The notes below the pieces were generated by a model. It worked only from the letters and a program-made list of their open reading frames with translations, was not told where the DNA came from and ran no database searches. Shown piece after piece: positions 46,301 to 58,600 of a stretch of DNA of 64,000 nt. Positions within the stretch are counted from its first letter, which is position 1. Each line of letters begins with the position of its first letter. This stretch comes from Asterochloris sp. CNOR1 (lineage: Eukaryota; Chlorophyta; Trebouxiophyceae; Trebouxiales; Trebouxiaceae): assembly GCA_963969365.1 (NCBI GenBank), contig OZ017748.1, positions 806,001 through 870,000 of the forward strand, in the 5' to 3' direction. The translations under genes and the position numbers were made by a program.

Positions 46301-49300
46301 AATGGGCAAGGGCCTGCAGGTTGCTGGTTTGGGCACCATGCAGCGATGAGGTAAATGGACGGGACTGTCTCTGGCTTTGGATACCTAAGACCGATGAGCA
46401 GCAAAATTGAACAGATACGATCCCATAAGTGGGGTGTGGGGATTCATTGAGAGGTCAAATGAGGTGACAATTGTTGACAGCTGCCTGCAACACAGTGAGA
46501 AGAGTACAGCGATGAAGTGAGGGCAGGCACTGCTCAGGGGGCACGCATGAAACATGCAGGTGCGGCAGCTGGACTTTGAAGGCGCCATCACAAGCCGATC
46601 ACGAGTATTGAAGGCGATTGGATTGCAGCTAGCTCAGGGTGTGCTGACAAATGCCATGGGCAGGTGGTCAAAAGCATCAAATAACCCGCACAGCTGAGGC
46701 CAGGCCTTACTTGAGCAGCTGCTTCAGGATGCGTTGACGTTCGCGCCCCAGCTGCTCCAGGAGGGGGAGCTGTGCCCACCGCTCGGCTGCTGCCTTGTGG
46801 TGGGCTGCCAGGTGGCGCACCAGCACCGCCTTGTCCTGTAGCAAGCCATTTGTTGTTCGGCCCCACGAGTAAGAAAGGAACAGGGCTTGTCTGGAGACCA
46901 AGATGCGCCGTGGAATGGCTATGCAGCCCTGATGCATATGCATATGCAGTGCAGCACACCCCAACACATGTGCCAGCAGCCAGAGACTACATCCAGCTTG
47001 TAGTGCAGATGAGACCCTAGGGGGAAGCATAGCAGCACAGACCAGCACATGTGCCAGCAGCCAGGAAGAGCATCGAGCTCATGATGCAGAGGATGTATAG
47101 CAAGTCCAGCCTCTTGGCCACGGCAGCAGCTGGAGACAGCATCAAGCTCGTGATGCAGAGGTACGATTGAGGGGGAGCATAGCAGCACAGACCAGCACAT
47201 GTGCCAAAAGTAGGAGACTGCATCTGCTGACAGGGACAGTGGCCCATACTCTGCTGCTTGCTGCAGCCTGCCTGCAGACGGAATCGCTGTGCAGGAGTTC
47301 CCCAGGGGCAGTGTGGCAGCACCTTGCAGCACTCACCTGAAGGAGCCCCAGCACAGCCAGCTCGAGGCCCACGTGGCCCCCCACACTGACCTCACAGGCA
47401 GCACAGGCATCTGCAGCCTGGTGCAGGGTCGCTTCGTCTGCACGAGGGCCTGCGTCAGAGCCCTCCCCGTCCTGCTCCGGCAAGCCTGCAGGCAGGGGTG
47501 TGATGACAGGGATGAGCTTCTGGCTGGCTGACACGAGGCCCCGACATGGCGCCCACTGCACAGACCCTCAGAGAGTGGAGACCGTGCTAGGGATGCGCAA
47601 TGCAAGTCAGGGCTGAGACGCATGGAGATTAGATGGAGATCAGGGCTTCCCACAGCCTGACCTGGTCCGCCTGTGTCAGTGGACCCTGACACCGCAGGCC
47701 AGCAGCCTGGAGCCCCAGCACTCACCCTGGAAGTACTCCAGCGCCTGCCGCGCTGCATGCAGCATCTGCAGAGCCTGCAGCATCTGCTGCAGGGAGACCA
47801 GCATGGTCACAGCCGTCATGGGCGCTGAGTCCTTGCCGGGCTCGGGGGCAGAGCAGATCACTATCAGGCCAGCCAGCTCCAGCGTGCTCTGCACCCTGTC
47901 GGGGTCCAGGGGCTGCGGCGCCTGCAGCACAGCAGAGAGACACTGACCAAGGGTGTTGAAACCAGCAGAGGGGGAGTCCCAACTCGGGCGACGAATGAAC
48001 ATGCACACCATGCCCGGTGCCCCACAACACTCTACCTTGCCGGCCAAAGCATGGACACCTGATGCTGGCAGCACATGCAATACCTCCTTGGCAGTCCCCT
48101 GCACCCAGCATGTTGTGCGGAACATCTGAGATGCGATTGGGCCATAGTTGGATGACCAACCTGCAGCTTGGTAAGCTCGCGCACGAGGTGCAGCAGCAGC
48201 ACGCGCTCAGGTGAGGTGGTTGGCCGCTGGGGAGGCGGGCGCACCGCCAGGCTGGGGCCTGTCTGGGATCTGCCAGATTCTCCTTGGCGCACAGACCGTG
48301 GAGGCCCTGCAGCAGGTGTGTTGGTCAACATTTCTGTATGTTTGGATCGCCAGATGTCATGCAGATCTCGGTCTGCAGCAAGCACTGCTGAGGGATGCGC
48401 CAGCAGGTGTGGCACAGCTGGTTGACGGTGACTTCCTACCGCAAGTCCTGGGGATGCGAGGGCCCTCAGGTGAGACATGGGCCCTGGACCTCAACATCAA
48501 TCTTACAGCAGGCGCACAGCCGAGGGCCACCAGAGTCTGGGCAGATGAAATTTCGCAGCCGTCAAAGTTTGCAGGCCCACAGGAAGGACATGGCTCAGCA
48601 GGTTGGTGTGCCACTCTGGCACGGCAGCATCACCAGAAGTTTGCCAAGCCGTGATCTTCCGGGGAGCGGACCTTTGAATGTACCATTCCCCTGGAGGTGT
48701 GGCAGTGCGCTGAGCGCTTCAGCAGCCGCCAGTTCTGCAGCAGAGGCTGATGCACTCGGCTTCTCCCAGGGTCGTGACGGCTGCTGGCAGTGGCCATGTC
48801 CATTTGCATTCACACTGGCGCCGGCTGAAGAGCCAGGCACCTTGAATGCGCTGCTGATGCCTGAGCCCAGCTGCTGCCTGCATTCGGGATGGGGCCATGG
48901 TGAATTCTGGCTGATGCATAATCATTGAAAATGACGAGTCATCATTATGCATGTGGGCTCAGCCAACCTCAAAGAGCCCCACCTGCGGGCACATGCCATT
49001 TACCTGCCCAGTATGGGATTTTACTCACTTCACAGCAGGTAGACAGGTCCTGACCGCTGGCCAAGGGACTGCCTTTTGGCCAAGGCAGCCGACCAATTTG
49101 TGGCAGCTTCTGAAGGGGTGCTGTGAAAGCTCAAGCACAGATGAGCCATCTGAAGAAGTGCCAACATGGCTCTTGCATATAGCTGCCATGACTTCACACT
49201 TCGATGGCACCCCATGCTGAAGTGATGCGCTGCCATTCTGTGCTTAATGCTGCCCTCGGCGTGACAGGTCCATGACCGAACCTCCCACCTGCCGCCATGC

Positions 49301-49751
49301 TGGCTGTGGCTGCCAAAGCCCTTGCTGCCAGAGGAGTCCTGGCCATTGTGGTGGTGTTCACGGGGTCGAGACGCCGCCTGCCTTAGAGCCTTTGGCTGAT
49401 GCAGCGCCTGCAGCATTGTTGCCCTCATCATCTGAGTTGCTGCAAAACAGTTCATGACAGGTGAGGCACTGAGCCCTGCTCTCATGCTGAGCAACAAGTG
49501 CCGATTGTGACTTGGCCAGGAGGGGTGCACAGTACAACAACCTGATTTTTTGGATGAGGCTAAAAAGTGCACCCTGTTGCATGCGGGAGAGGCAGGCGGG
49601 GGCCAACCTGCATATGGGAGTGCTGCATGCTGCTTTGGTGTGCTGCGCTGCTTTCTGGATCATCTTCAGGTGTGGGCGGCCCCGGGGAGGGCCGCAGCCG
49701 CTTGGCAGCTGGCTGGTGCTCTGGCAGGCCTGGGTTTGCGAGGCGAGACAT
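43348..49751 (-). CDS. Uncharacterised coiled-coil protein, probably nuclear
   Basis: Not recognised. Supported exons (minus): 48306-48161, 47921-47726, 47485-47337, 46835-46711, 46250-46055, 45455-45324, 45224-44969, 44656-44559, 44331-44124, about 43735-43550, 43395-43348 (TGA), each bounded by CAG and a GT donor. Helical segments include SPERVLLLHLVRELTKLQ, LQQMLQALQMLHAARQALEY, LLEQLGRERQRILKQLLK, LRQNVLRYIEATAQRSRLQA, MHTVLQVVQNLNHHSMKQLA and RQALRQLQQQMDGLG; the C-terminus is Gln/Leu-rich (FNRLIESLGFQQQHLDQASM). The 5' end is unclear: a candidate first exon at 49751 (MSRLANPGLPEHQPAAKRLR) has an NLS-like patch, and an acidic exon lies at about 49450-49358. An exon near 44010-43880 is also probable but its frame is unsettled. 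No catalytic motif is visible; a structural subunit of a nuclear complex is possible but unproven. Confidence 0.45.
46030..46047. repeat. Short interstitial plant-type telomere repeat
   Basis: CCCTAAACCCTAAACCCC, about 2.5 units of CCCTAAA (the plant/green-algal TTTAGGG repeat), placed 8 bp from a splice donor of the coiled-coil gene. Confidence 0.6.
46955..47230 (-). repeat. Intronic tandem repeats, units about 75-150 bp
   Basis: CACATGTGCCAGCAGCCAG occurs at about 46964 and 47046, with CACATGTGCC again at about 47196; GCATAGCAGCACAGACCAGC at about 47028 and 47178; GAGCTCATGATGCAGAGG near 47072 and AAGCTCGTGATGCAGAGG near 47143. The array fills the intron between two exons of the coiled-coil gene. 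Confidence 0.75.
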
Positions 49752-49759
49752 CTTCAGGG

Positions 49760-50469
49760 CCCCTGCCTGGCGGTGCCCTCCATGTCCCTGCTCATGCGCA
49801 TGCGCAGGACTGCCGCTGGAGTTGGCTGCAGGGGGGACCTTGACCAGTTAGTCATGGAAATCTGCCTGATGTTTTCACATGAAGTGGCGGCACACAGGCA
49901 TGCAGCACAGCCATGCTTCAGGCAAAATGCTGCAGCATGATGCTGAGCGCGTAATCAAGGGCAGAGCATGAGCGAGCAGAGCACACCAGGGCTGTGATCA
50001 TCCCTCATCGCGCTGGAGGGGCAGGCCCGGCCCAGCTTCCTGTTCAGCAGATGCTGCAGCTCCCAACCACTGGCTGCAGTCCAGGGGGCAGGTTGACAGG
50101 ACAGCTGAGTCCTGCTGATGCTAGGACAGGGAGGGCTTCTCAGCCATTACAGGCAACCTGAGCCTCGGTGTCGGCGCCAGTGGCTCCCAGGTAGACAGGC
50201 TGGCGACGATGCGTTTTGAATACCTCGTGCTTCTAGAGAGCGCGAAAGTCGGCTTCCTGGCAGAAGCCTTCTGTGTGGGTCTGTGGGTGTGCAGGCTGTC
50301 AGCTGTGGAGCCAATTAAATTTGGCTAGATTAGTGTCTGTGAAAATGAAACCAGTGCCATCAGTCATGAAACTAAACCGGCGGGCCAGTCAAAAGGCTTT
50401 TGAGGGTGCCAGTACAGATTGGCATTGAGAGGGGATGCATTGCCATCCTGAGGCTGCTCCTGCCAAAGG
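49760..50469. other. Stretch with no gene recognised
   Basis: Between the two minus-strand unknown genes. Frames on either strand show no domain and no consistent splice pattern. It may contain 5' sequence of the coiled-coil gene and 3' UTR of the next gene. Confidence 0.3.
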
Positions 50470-51332
50470 TCACTCAAATTCAGGCTGCTTGAGTTCGGCC
50501 ATGCCAGAGAGCCAGATGTTGTGCCCTGCTTTGGTGATTGCTGAGTCCTGGCCTCCTCCATCGAGCAATCGGGCACATGAGTGGAACACAAGTGCTCAGC
50601 ACGTGCTGCTTTCAACAAGGCCGCGAGCTGGGTTCACCCGTAGCATGGGCCAGCTTGTCCTGGGCAAGCTCAGCAGGAGCAGGGACAAAGTCAAGCTGCC
50701 CTGACGCTGAAAACATCTGGTGGACCTGACTCGTTGCTGAGCCTTGTCCCAAGCATGAATAGGCTTTCAAACACACCTGTCTGCCCCTAAGGCCAGATGC
50801 AGGCCATTTGTCTTTATCTGCTGGCATGCTCTGCACGAACACCAGGCTGCTGCAATTCCACTCCCTCTGCACGAGTTCCAAGTGAGTAGAGTACAGGTCT
50901 GAAGCCTTGATGCTTGGCCTGCAGGGTGGTGCACACTACCTCTCCTACACCAGTCTGCTCTGATGGAGCCAGGATTGCTGAGAAGTGCCCAGTGATGGCC
51001 TCGGAGAGGACCACCACAATGCAAGGTGGCTCCTGGCCAATCAATGTCGCCTGCTGGTTGGAGATGCCATGAAAGGCCTGGCTGGTTGTCAGCACGGCAG
51101 CGCATCCTGCTCCAGTCACAAAAACACATCAAGACAAGCATGAACATGTGGATCTGCCTAGCATGTGCTGATCGTGCTGCCAGGCTCCCTGGCCCGATAG
51201 CAGGGCCCCTTTGTTGGAAGTGCGTCCATTTTACCTCATATATGGATGACGATGGCCTGTCAGCACGCTATTTGAGGCTGCAGCCTTGCTCAATGTCAAC
51301 ACAGGCTGGGTGTTGTTGACAGTCAGCAGATC
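50470..51332 (-). CDS. Uncharacterised protein, C-terminal exons
   Basis: Not recognised. Four exons keep phase: 51332-51235 (DLLTVNNTQPVLTLSKAAAS), 51081-50940 (SQAFHGISNQQATLIGQEPP then CIVVVLSEAITGHFSAILAP), 50725-50638 (VHQMFSASGQLDFVPAPAEL) and 50525-50470 (HNIWLSGMAELKQPEFE, TGA). An alternative reading of the last exon stays open to 50364 but breaks phase. The second exon looks like a folded beta/alpha segment. The start is not found; candidate upstream coding lies at about 51430-51500 and 51590-51870 (ELIDPSSMTAIREMKEGTRK). It is transcribed away from importin-5. Confidence 0.4.
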
Positions 51333-52601
51333 CTGAAAGTCAGCAAAGTTGCAGTGAGTGTCCTGGGGTAAAGGCCTTGTTCTGGCGTCACTTCATTTCC
51401 ACATGACGTGTGCCGTTTACGCAGGTGCAAATGTCAAATGGGTGGCACGATTTGGCTGCAGTTCACACAGAAGCGGGTGCCTGCACTTGCAACTGCTTGG
51501 CTGGCTGGTGGAGACATCTCTGCCTGGTAATTGCGGAGAGCACGCCAAAACACTGATTTCGACGCAAAAAGAATGACGTAGTACGCGCTCAACAGGTAAC
51601 CTCAAGTTCTCCTCCCGTTATACATGGCACAGCTCCGGCCATCGAGTGCAGTTTGCACAGCTCTCTTGAGTGCTTTCGCGTCCCTTCCTTCATCTCCCGA
51701 ATTGCCGTCATGCTACTCGGGTCAATCAATTCATGCTCTGATGCTCTGTATAGGCCTGGTCTCCGCCGCAAGCCTGCACAACACATGCAGAAATGTGGAC
51801 CACCACCTGAGGTCGTCTTGGCCACCGGTTTGACTGCCCCATCTGGCAGGTGGTAGGTTTCAGAGGCTGGCATAGGGGATAGCTCCTCACCAGCCGATCA
51901 ACAAGGCTTGGCCCTGAAGTACTGTGCACAAATGCAGTCAAAAGCCCCAGCCGTTCTGGCCTGTCATGAGTTTCCTGGCCAGTGTCCATCAGGTCTTGCT
52001 GACGTGCATTGCAGAGCATGTCAGATGCAGCAGGGCCAACTGGCAATGCTGCCTTCAAAATGCTGCAGTAGCCATCATACCCGGATGGAACAAGTAGCCA
52101 GTATACCGGTCATTGAACAGGTGCCAAGCACATCGGCACAGGGTCACCTTGAGCTGTGCCAAGATTGCCGCCTTCACAAGCGCCTCCATTCAGACAGCAT
52201 AGCGCACAGACTCCTTGCCTGATGTCTGCGGTAAAGTTTGGCCAAAGGTAGTTGTCGCTCACATGCTAGCACACAGGAAAACTGCTGCATCAGGTGCCAG
52301 CATTATCTCAATCTGATGCACACATGGACATGGACCCAACATTGCTGTGCTGGGCGTGTCTGAGAGCTCTAATCAGACAGTGTCCTACTGGACACCTGGA
52401 CGTCCTGACGACAGATTTGGCTCATGGGTGTGCTGCAAGCCTATGGACAAGGCTAAGCCCTTCGGTGTGATCAGATGCCTCAATGAATTGCATGCGATGC
52501 CTAGACCCATTGTGCAGGCCACCCTTCTAAAAACCCTGTCACAAAGCCCTCAGCAGCCTTGGCTCCCTGTGCACACATCAGACGGATCCAGGTGTTTCGA
52601 T

Positions 52602-55600
52602 ATGGCCACACTGAGTCTGTCCACTCCTGAAGGTTTTGAGCAGTTGATGAGCGCTCTCACGAGCCGGGACAATGCCACCAGACAGGCAGCAGAGGATACA
52701 TATGCTAGCCTGAAAGAGACACCAGATGCTCTAGCACAGCATTTGATCAGGGCACTGAGGCAGTCTCAGCATGACGATGTCAGGTCCATGTGCGCCATCA
52801 TGCTGCGCAGGGTGAGGCAGCATGTTTTTCTGGTGCTGATGGATACTGCAGAGCCAGACGGCGGCTTCAGCAGCTCAAGCGGGTGTTCGCCTGCAACATG
52901 GCATGCATCCGCTATCACCATGGCTGTGCTGGACCCACCATTCGTGGCGGCTGTGCAGCATGCTGCCTGGCATGCAGTCCAGCAGCCTGCATACGGCAGG
53001 TCCTGTCTGTCTGCTACCCATCTGGCAGAGACAAACCCTGGTTCCCCTTTTGCAGACGCTTGTCGTGGAGGCTCTCTGGCCCAAGTTGTCAGCACATGTC
53101 CAGGTACGGCCAGCCTTGGCGTACCTGGGAGCAATGGCCTGTCTGAGGGGCCATCAAGATGGCGGCTGCCAGCATTCTGGGACTGCTCAACGTCACTGCC
53201 TGGTGGCTGCTGGCACAACATACATCAAGGCCCTATGACAGCCCTGCTGAGGGATTACTGCTGGTCTACTGTAGGGGCTGCTCAAGGCAGAGATTCTCAA
53301 CAGCCTGAAGGAGGAAGCGCTGGTGCCCGTGCAACGCAAGGTAGGGCCTCAGCCTCATGCACTGTGATGGCTGCCACAACATGCTTGCACAGCGTCAGCA
53401 GGGCGATAGGAGCGCTGCACAGTGGGTGGCTGCCCGACGCTGCTGGCATTGGTCATGCCCGCCACTCGAGGCAGCCAGCCTGTGGCAGGCTCTTCATCAG
53501 TGCTGTGCCTGCTGAGCACTTCCACTCCAGCTGGTTGGCAGCATCCACGCCTACCACACCTCCTCAAATCCCGCCTGCAGGTCTGCGACACCGTGTCAGA
53601 CCTGGCAAGCTCTTTGATGACGGAGCAGAGCGGCTGGAATGAGCTGCTGCCCTTCATGATGACCTGCATACAGTCCCAAAATGCCAGGCTAATGGAGATG
53701 GCGCTGCTGGTGTTCGCCAATCTGGGGGACGTTGTCTCACAGCTGGCCGCCTACCTGCCCACGCTGCACGATGTGAGCTGCAGCTACATATGAGTGGCTT
53801 GGGCTTTGCAGACTGCAGCTGCTGAGTGACTGTGTTAGTGCTACCTCTCTGTGAACCCCAACACTAGAACCCCCGCCCGGCAGCCTTTACAAGCCACCAG
53901 CAACGGCTGGCATGCAGAGCTGTTTCCCAAGCTCAAGCCTTGGCCTGCTGACATGTCTGCTGGCAAGCAGGGTGGGTTACCACTGGTCAACTGCCTTCAA
54001 AGCGTTGAAGGTGTATGAGCACACCGCGTAGCTGTGTCCACCCCAGGTAACATTGGGTGCCATTGCATTCACCCTCTCCTGCAGGTCTTCAAGCACACTC
54101 TGCAGCACCAGGCAGGCGATGTGCGAGTGGCAGCCTTGAAGGCTGCAACCACCTTCATCCGAGACCTGGAGAGCAGCTCGGACCGCAACAAGCTGCAGGA
54201 CTTGGTGGGGCTGAGCATGGGACCAGCTGTGACTTCTTGTATGCAGCAACATGGGGTCATCTGCAGGGCCTCAATTCTGCAGAGTGAGATGAGCTGTGAG
54301 GTGTCTTCAGCTTAAAAAAGAGCAAGGCTGGGTGGGGCTGTTGCTGTCAACAATGAGCTAGCGTTGTGGTCGGAGCTGCGGGTGTTGTGTGTGGTCATGT
54401 GGTCAGATGCTGCTCTTGACATGATGCTGTTGCGGGACCCAGCAGCTGCCAAAATTTAGGGACCTGTGTGTGTGCAGGTACCCGAGATGCTTCAGACAAT
54501 GGTCTCCGCTTTGGAGGGCAAGGACGAGAATGCAGCCCAGGAGGCACTTGAGATGTTCATTAGCATCGCAGAGTCCTACCCCAGGTTTCTGCGGCGGCAG
54601 CTGGAGCAGGTCCTGGCCCTCATGCTGCGGGTGAGGTCTGGTGCACCAACTGCACTTGCTGGTCAGCAGCGGAATGCAGTGCGCTGTACTGCTGGGTTGA
54701 CGGCCAACTGGCTGGACTGCAGTGCACTATGCTGTTCAGGGTGTGGTCTGGCAGCTGCACTGAACTGCAGTGCAATGCGACAGGTGAGGGCCACATGCCA
54801 TGTTGACCATGTTGCTGCAGATAGCGCGGACCACCGAACTGGAGGAGTCCACGCGCTCGCTGGCAGCTGAGTTTGTGGTCACGCTGTGCGAGGCGAGGGA
54901 GAAGGCGTCGGGCATGATGCGCAAGCTACCCCAGCACCTGCAGGACCTGTTCCAGTGCCTGGTTCAGTTCCTGCTGGACGTGGAAGTGAGTGGCTGAGGA
55001 TCTGCTGTCAAATATTTGGGCCGCAGAGGGTACAGCAACTGTCATGCAGCCAGGGAGGAGGTCTTGTTCATGGCACAGATGTGAGCTTTTCATCTTCTTG
55101 CCTGGAGTAGCGGTGCCCATGCTGCAGTGGTCGTCACCCTGCCTGAGCACCTGCAGGAGATGCACTGGTGCCTGGTGCACTCCCTGCTGGCCATGGACGT
55201 GAAATGGCTGCAAGGTCACATGCCAGCCTGGTGCCTGGCTTCAGTAGTCTGCTCTGTCAGCAGCAGCCTTTGTGCCTGGTCAGCAGAGGGTTCTGAGGCT
55301 GGTGTAGGGCATGGCAGTGCTGACTGCCACCATTGGTGCATTGTGGTTCCAAGCGGCAGTCACTACAGTATTGACCACTGTATCATCCCTGCAACATCTG
55401 CAGCACAGGAATCTGCTGCACAGAAATGACTGCAGAGCTTCACGCTGCTATGAAGGTCACAACACAGAGGCCTCCACCTTCAGGCCTCAACGGGGCTTTG
55501 TGCGTCCGCCCTGTTGCCCTTGACTGCTGTGCACGGGTCTGCAGGACTGCCCCGAGTGGCACAGTGGGGAATCTGAAGCCACAGAGAACGAAGGGGAGGG

Positions 55601-58600
55601 CGACCTTTTTGAGATTGGGCAGGAGTGCCTGGACAGAGTCGCCCTGGCTCTAGGAGGCAATACCGTCTTTCCCCTGGCGGCACAACTCCTGCCGGGGCTC
55701 ATGCAGAGCAGCAATTGGCGGGAGAGGCATGCAGCGCTCATCTGCCTGGCCCAGATCGCTGAGGGGTGCACCAAGACCATGCTGAAGTCGCTCGGGGACC
55801 TGACCAGGCTGTGCATGGCGGTGAGCACTGTGCTCTGCCTCTATGCTGTCCTGAACTTGCCCAGGTTGGTTTGCTGAGGCGTGCACCAGGATGATATGGA
55901 AGTTGCTGGAGGACCCCACCAGACTGTGCTAGACGGTGAGCACTGCAGACTGCTGCTGGACTGTGTTGTACAGATCATAGGCGCATAGTCTGCTGAGAGG
56001 ACCTGACGAGGCAGTGCATCGCAGTGAGCACTGCACTCGGGATCCTTGGAGTGTGCTGTGCTTGCCCTGATTGCTGGGGAGGGCAGCAAGACCAAACTCA
56101 AGGTCATGAAGGACCTCACCAGACAGTGCTTGGTGGCGTGCACTGCATGCTGCCCCATCTTGCTTGTTCCATTGACTCAGCGTGACACCCAGCTGTGCCC
56201 GCCCCCCGCTTGGCTACCAAACAGCGCCTGCAGTTGCAGTTGTAGACTCAGGGACCAGCCATCTGCGCTGCAGAACAATCATGTCACTGCTTGTGCTGCC
56301 AACCATTGGCTGGGGCTGGCTTCTGAGGCGGCCTGACACCTCTACACAGTATTGTGCTATGGGCGCACAGTATGCCGCTTTGCTCATCTCACACCCTCGT
56401 GTATACCCCCTGTCTGACACTTGCTCTGTTGCCCTCATGCAGGGCCTGCAGGACCCCCATGCCAAGGTGCGGTGGGCGGCCTGCCAGGCGCTAGGGCAGA
56501 TGTGCACTGACCTGGGCCCCAACATTCAGGAGGAGCAGCACCAGAACATTCTGCCAGGGCTCATGGCCGTCATGGACGACTTTGGAGAGCCCCGAGTGCA
56601 GGTGGGCATTGTTCGAGATGACGCCGGTGCTGCCAGGCAGGGTGGTTGGGCAGGCACACCCACCCTGCCTGGCAGCACCGGCGTCATCTCGAACTGGGCA
56701 GGCACCCCCACCCTGCAGCAGACAACCAGCATGTACATGTGTTGTTTCCAGCACTGTGTGCTGTCACTGCGGCTGCACGATTCACTTTTCTCTGCACTCC
56801 ACTTTTGATGCCTCTGTCAGCCTGCCTGCCGCCACGGCCAGCATCTGGCATGCGTGAGGAAGGCCTGGTCTGGGTGAGGCTTCTGCCCTGCTGTAAACTG
56901 GTCCCCTCCACCAGCCTGTGCACACAGTCAGACAGGCAGCATGCGATGCAGGCGCACGCATCTGCAGCCATCGTGAACTTCACGGAGGGCTGCGAGTCGG
57001 ACCTGCTGCCCAATTACTTGGACCAGCTGATTCAGAAGCTGCTGCAGCTGGCAGGAAAGGGAGCCAAGACTGTCAAGGTCAGGTCGAGTGCCAAAGTCAT
57101 GTCCTGAACTGTGTTAGTGCTGCTGTCAGTGGCTGCTGGCTGACTTTGAGCCCAAAACTGTCAAGGCTGGCTGCTGTGACACCCAGCTCTCCTGTCACAC
57201 AGCTCCTGTCGAGCGCCTTCTGGTGCACAGTGGCCATGTGGCCATGGCTGTCTGCTGCAGTTTGCAGTTGGGACTTTTGCACAAGTTCATCTGCTTTGTG
57301 AGCTGCTGGCTGCTTGTCCTTCCCGGAAGTGTCATGCAAGACGCATTGCGTCACATTCATAGATTCCCGGAGGCTCAACAGCATCTGCAGGAGGGATTGC
57401 CAGCTGCAACTGAAGCTGCGGGCAGGCATACTGATAACGCTGTGGCCTCGCCTGCTCATATCTCTATCTAACACGGACCCTTTTCCATGACATTGCTTCT
57501 GCAAAATGTGCCACAAGAGCCCAGTCGCATAGTCACCAGCATTTTATTGCTGCCAATGTGCCCTGCAGTTCACAGTTCCTAACCACCATTTTCTCAGACA
57601 AATTCACTCTGACAATTGTGGCCGTGGTGTAAAGGCAAAGTCTCCCAGGAAGTGTCTGCTGATTGGCTGGCTCCTGCTGCTGCAGGCAGGTACTCTGACG
57701 GTCCTTGCCTCTCTCAGAACACCCTCAAGCTGTGTTTGCAAATGTCTGCTGCCACTGCCTTCAAACGTCTTCCCTTCTCGCTGCAGGAGGGTGCCCTCAC
57801 AGCCCTGGCCTCGGTGGCAGACGCCTCCAAGAACTATTTCATCAACTACTATGACCATGTGATGCCTCTGCTACGGGGTATCCTGTCCAGCGGAGTGTCT
57901 CGCGAGGAGGCTCTCCTCAGAGCTAAGGCGCTGGAGTGCATCTCGCTGGTGGGCATGGCTGTGGGCAAGGAGCGCTTCAGGGAGGACGCCCACCGAGTCA
58001 TGGAGCTCATCAGGCAGCTGCAGGTGAATGCAGGCCCATTCAGTTGCTGTGTGTGGTGTCGTGGAGCATTCCTGATGGAGTTCTCCTTTCCCTACATTAC
58101 TGAGCAGTGGCCAGGCAGGAGGTTCATGATGTTGTAGAGCCAGGCCAGCCGCAGGTACAAGGGGTAGCAGGAGCATGGTGTGGTGCCTATCATCTGCTGG
58201 GGGCATTGAAGATGTGAAGTGCTCGAGTGACAAGTGGCAAGAGGGTGCAGCTTGGCAGCAGCAGGTCTCAATACCACTGTACAGAGGGATGGCCCTATCC
58301 TGGGCCACAATGGCTTCGAGCAGTCATAGAGGTCTCCATGTCCCCTGCACGTGTGCCTCAGAGCCTGCCTGCTCCCTGCCTGCGGCTGCGGCTCTGCCTG
58401 TTCGCCAGTACCCTGCTGCATGCCTGCTTAAGATGCTTCTCTCTGCACCCTCCCACTCCAGCCACCCCGTGCTGCCTGCAGAGCGTTAATCTGGCAGCTG
58501 ATGACCCCACCAACAGCTACATGCTGTCGGCCGGTGCCCGCATCTGCAAGTGCCTGGGCCAGGAGTTCCTGCCCTACCTGAGCATCGTCATGCCGCCCTT

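Noticed and set aside
52347-53642. 431-codon plus-strand open frame covering the importin-5 start
   Set aside because: Only 52602-52811 matches importin-5. The frame runs on through introns 1 to 3, and its first 85 codons have no similarity that I recognise, so it is not a separate gene.
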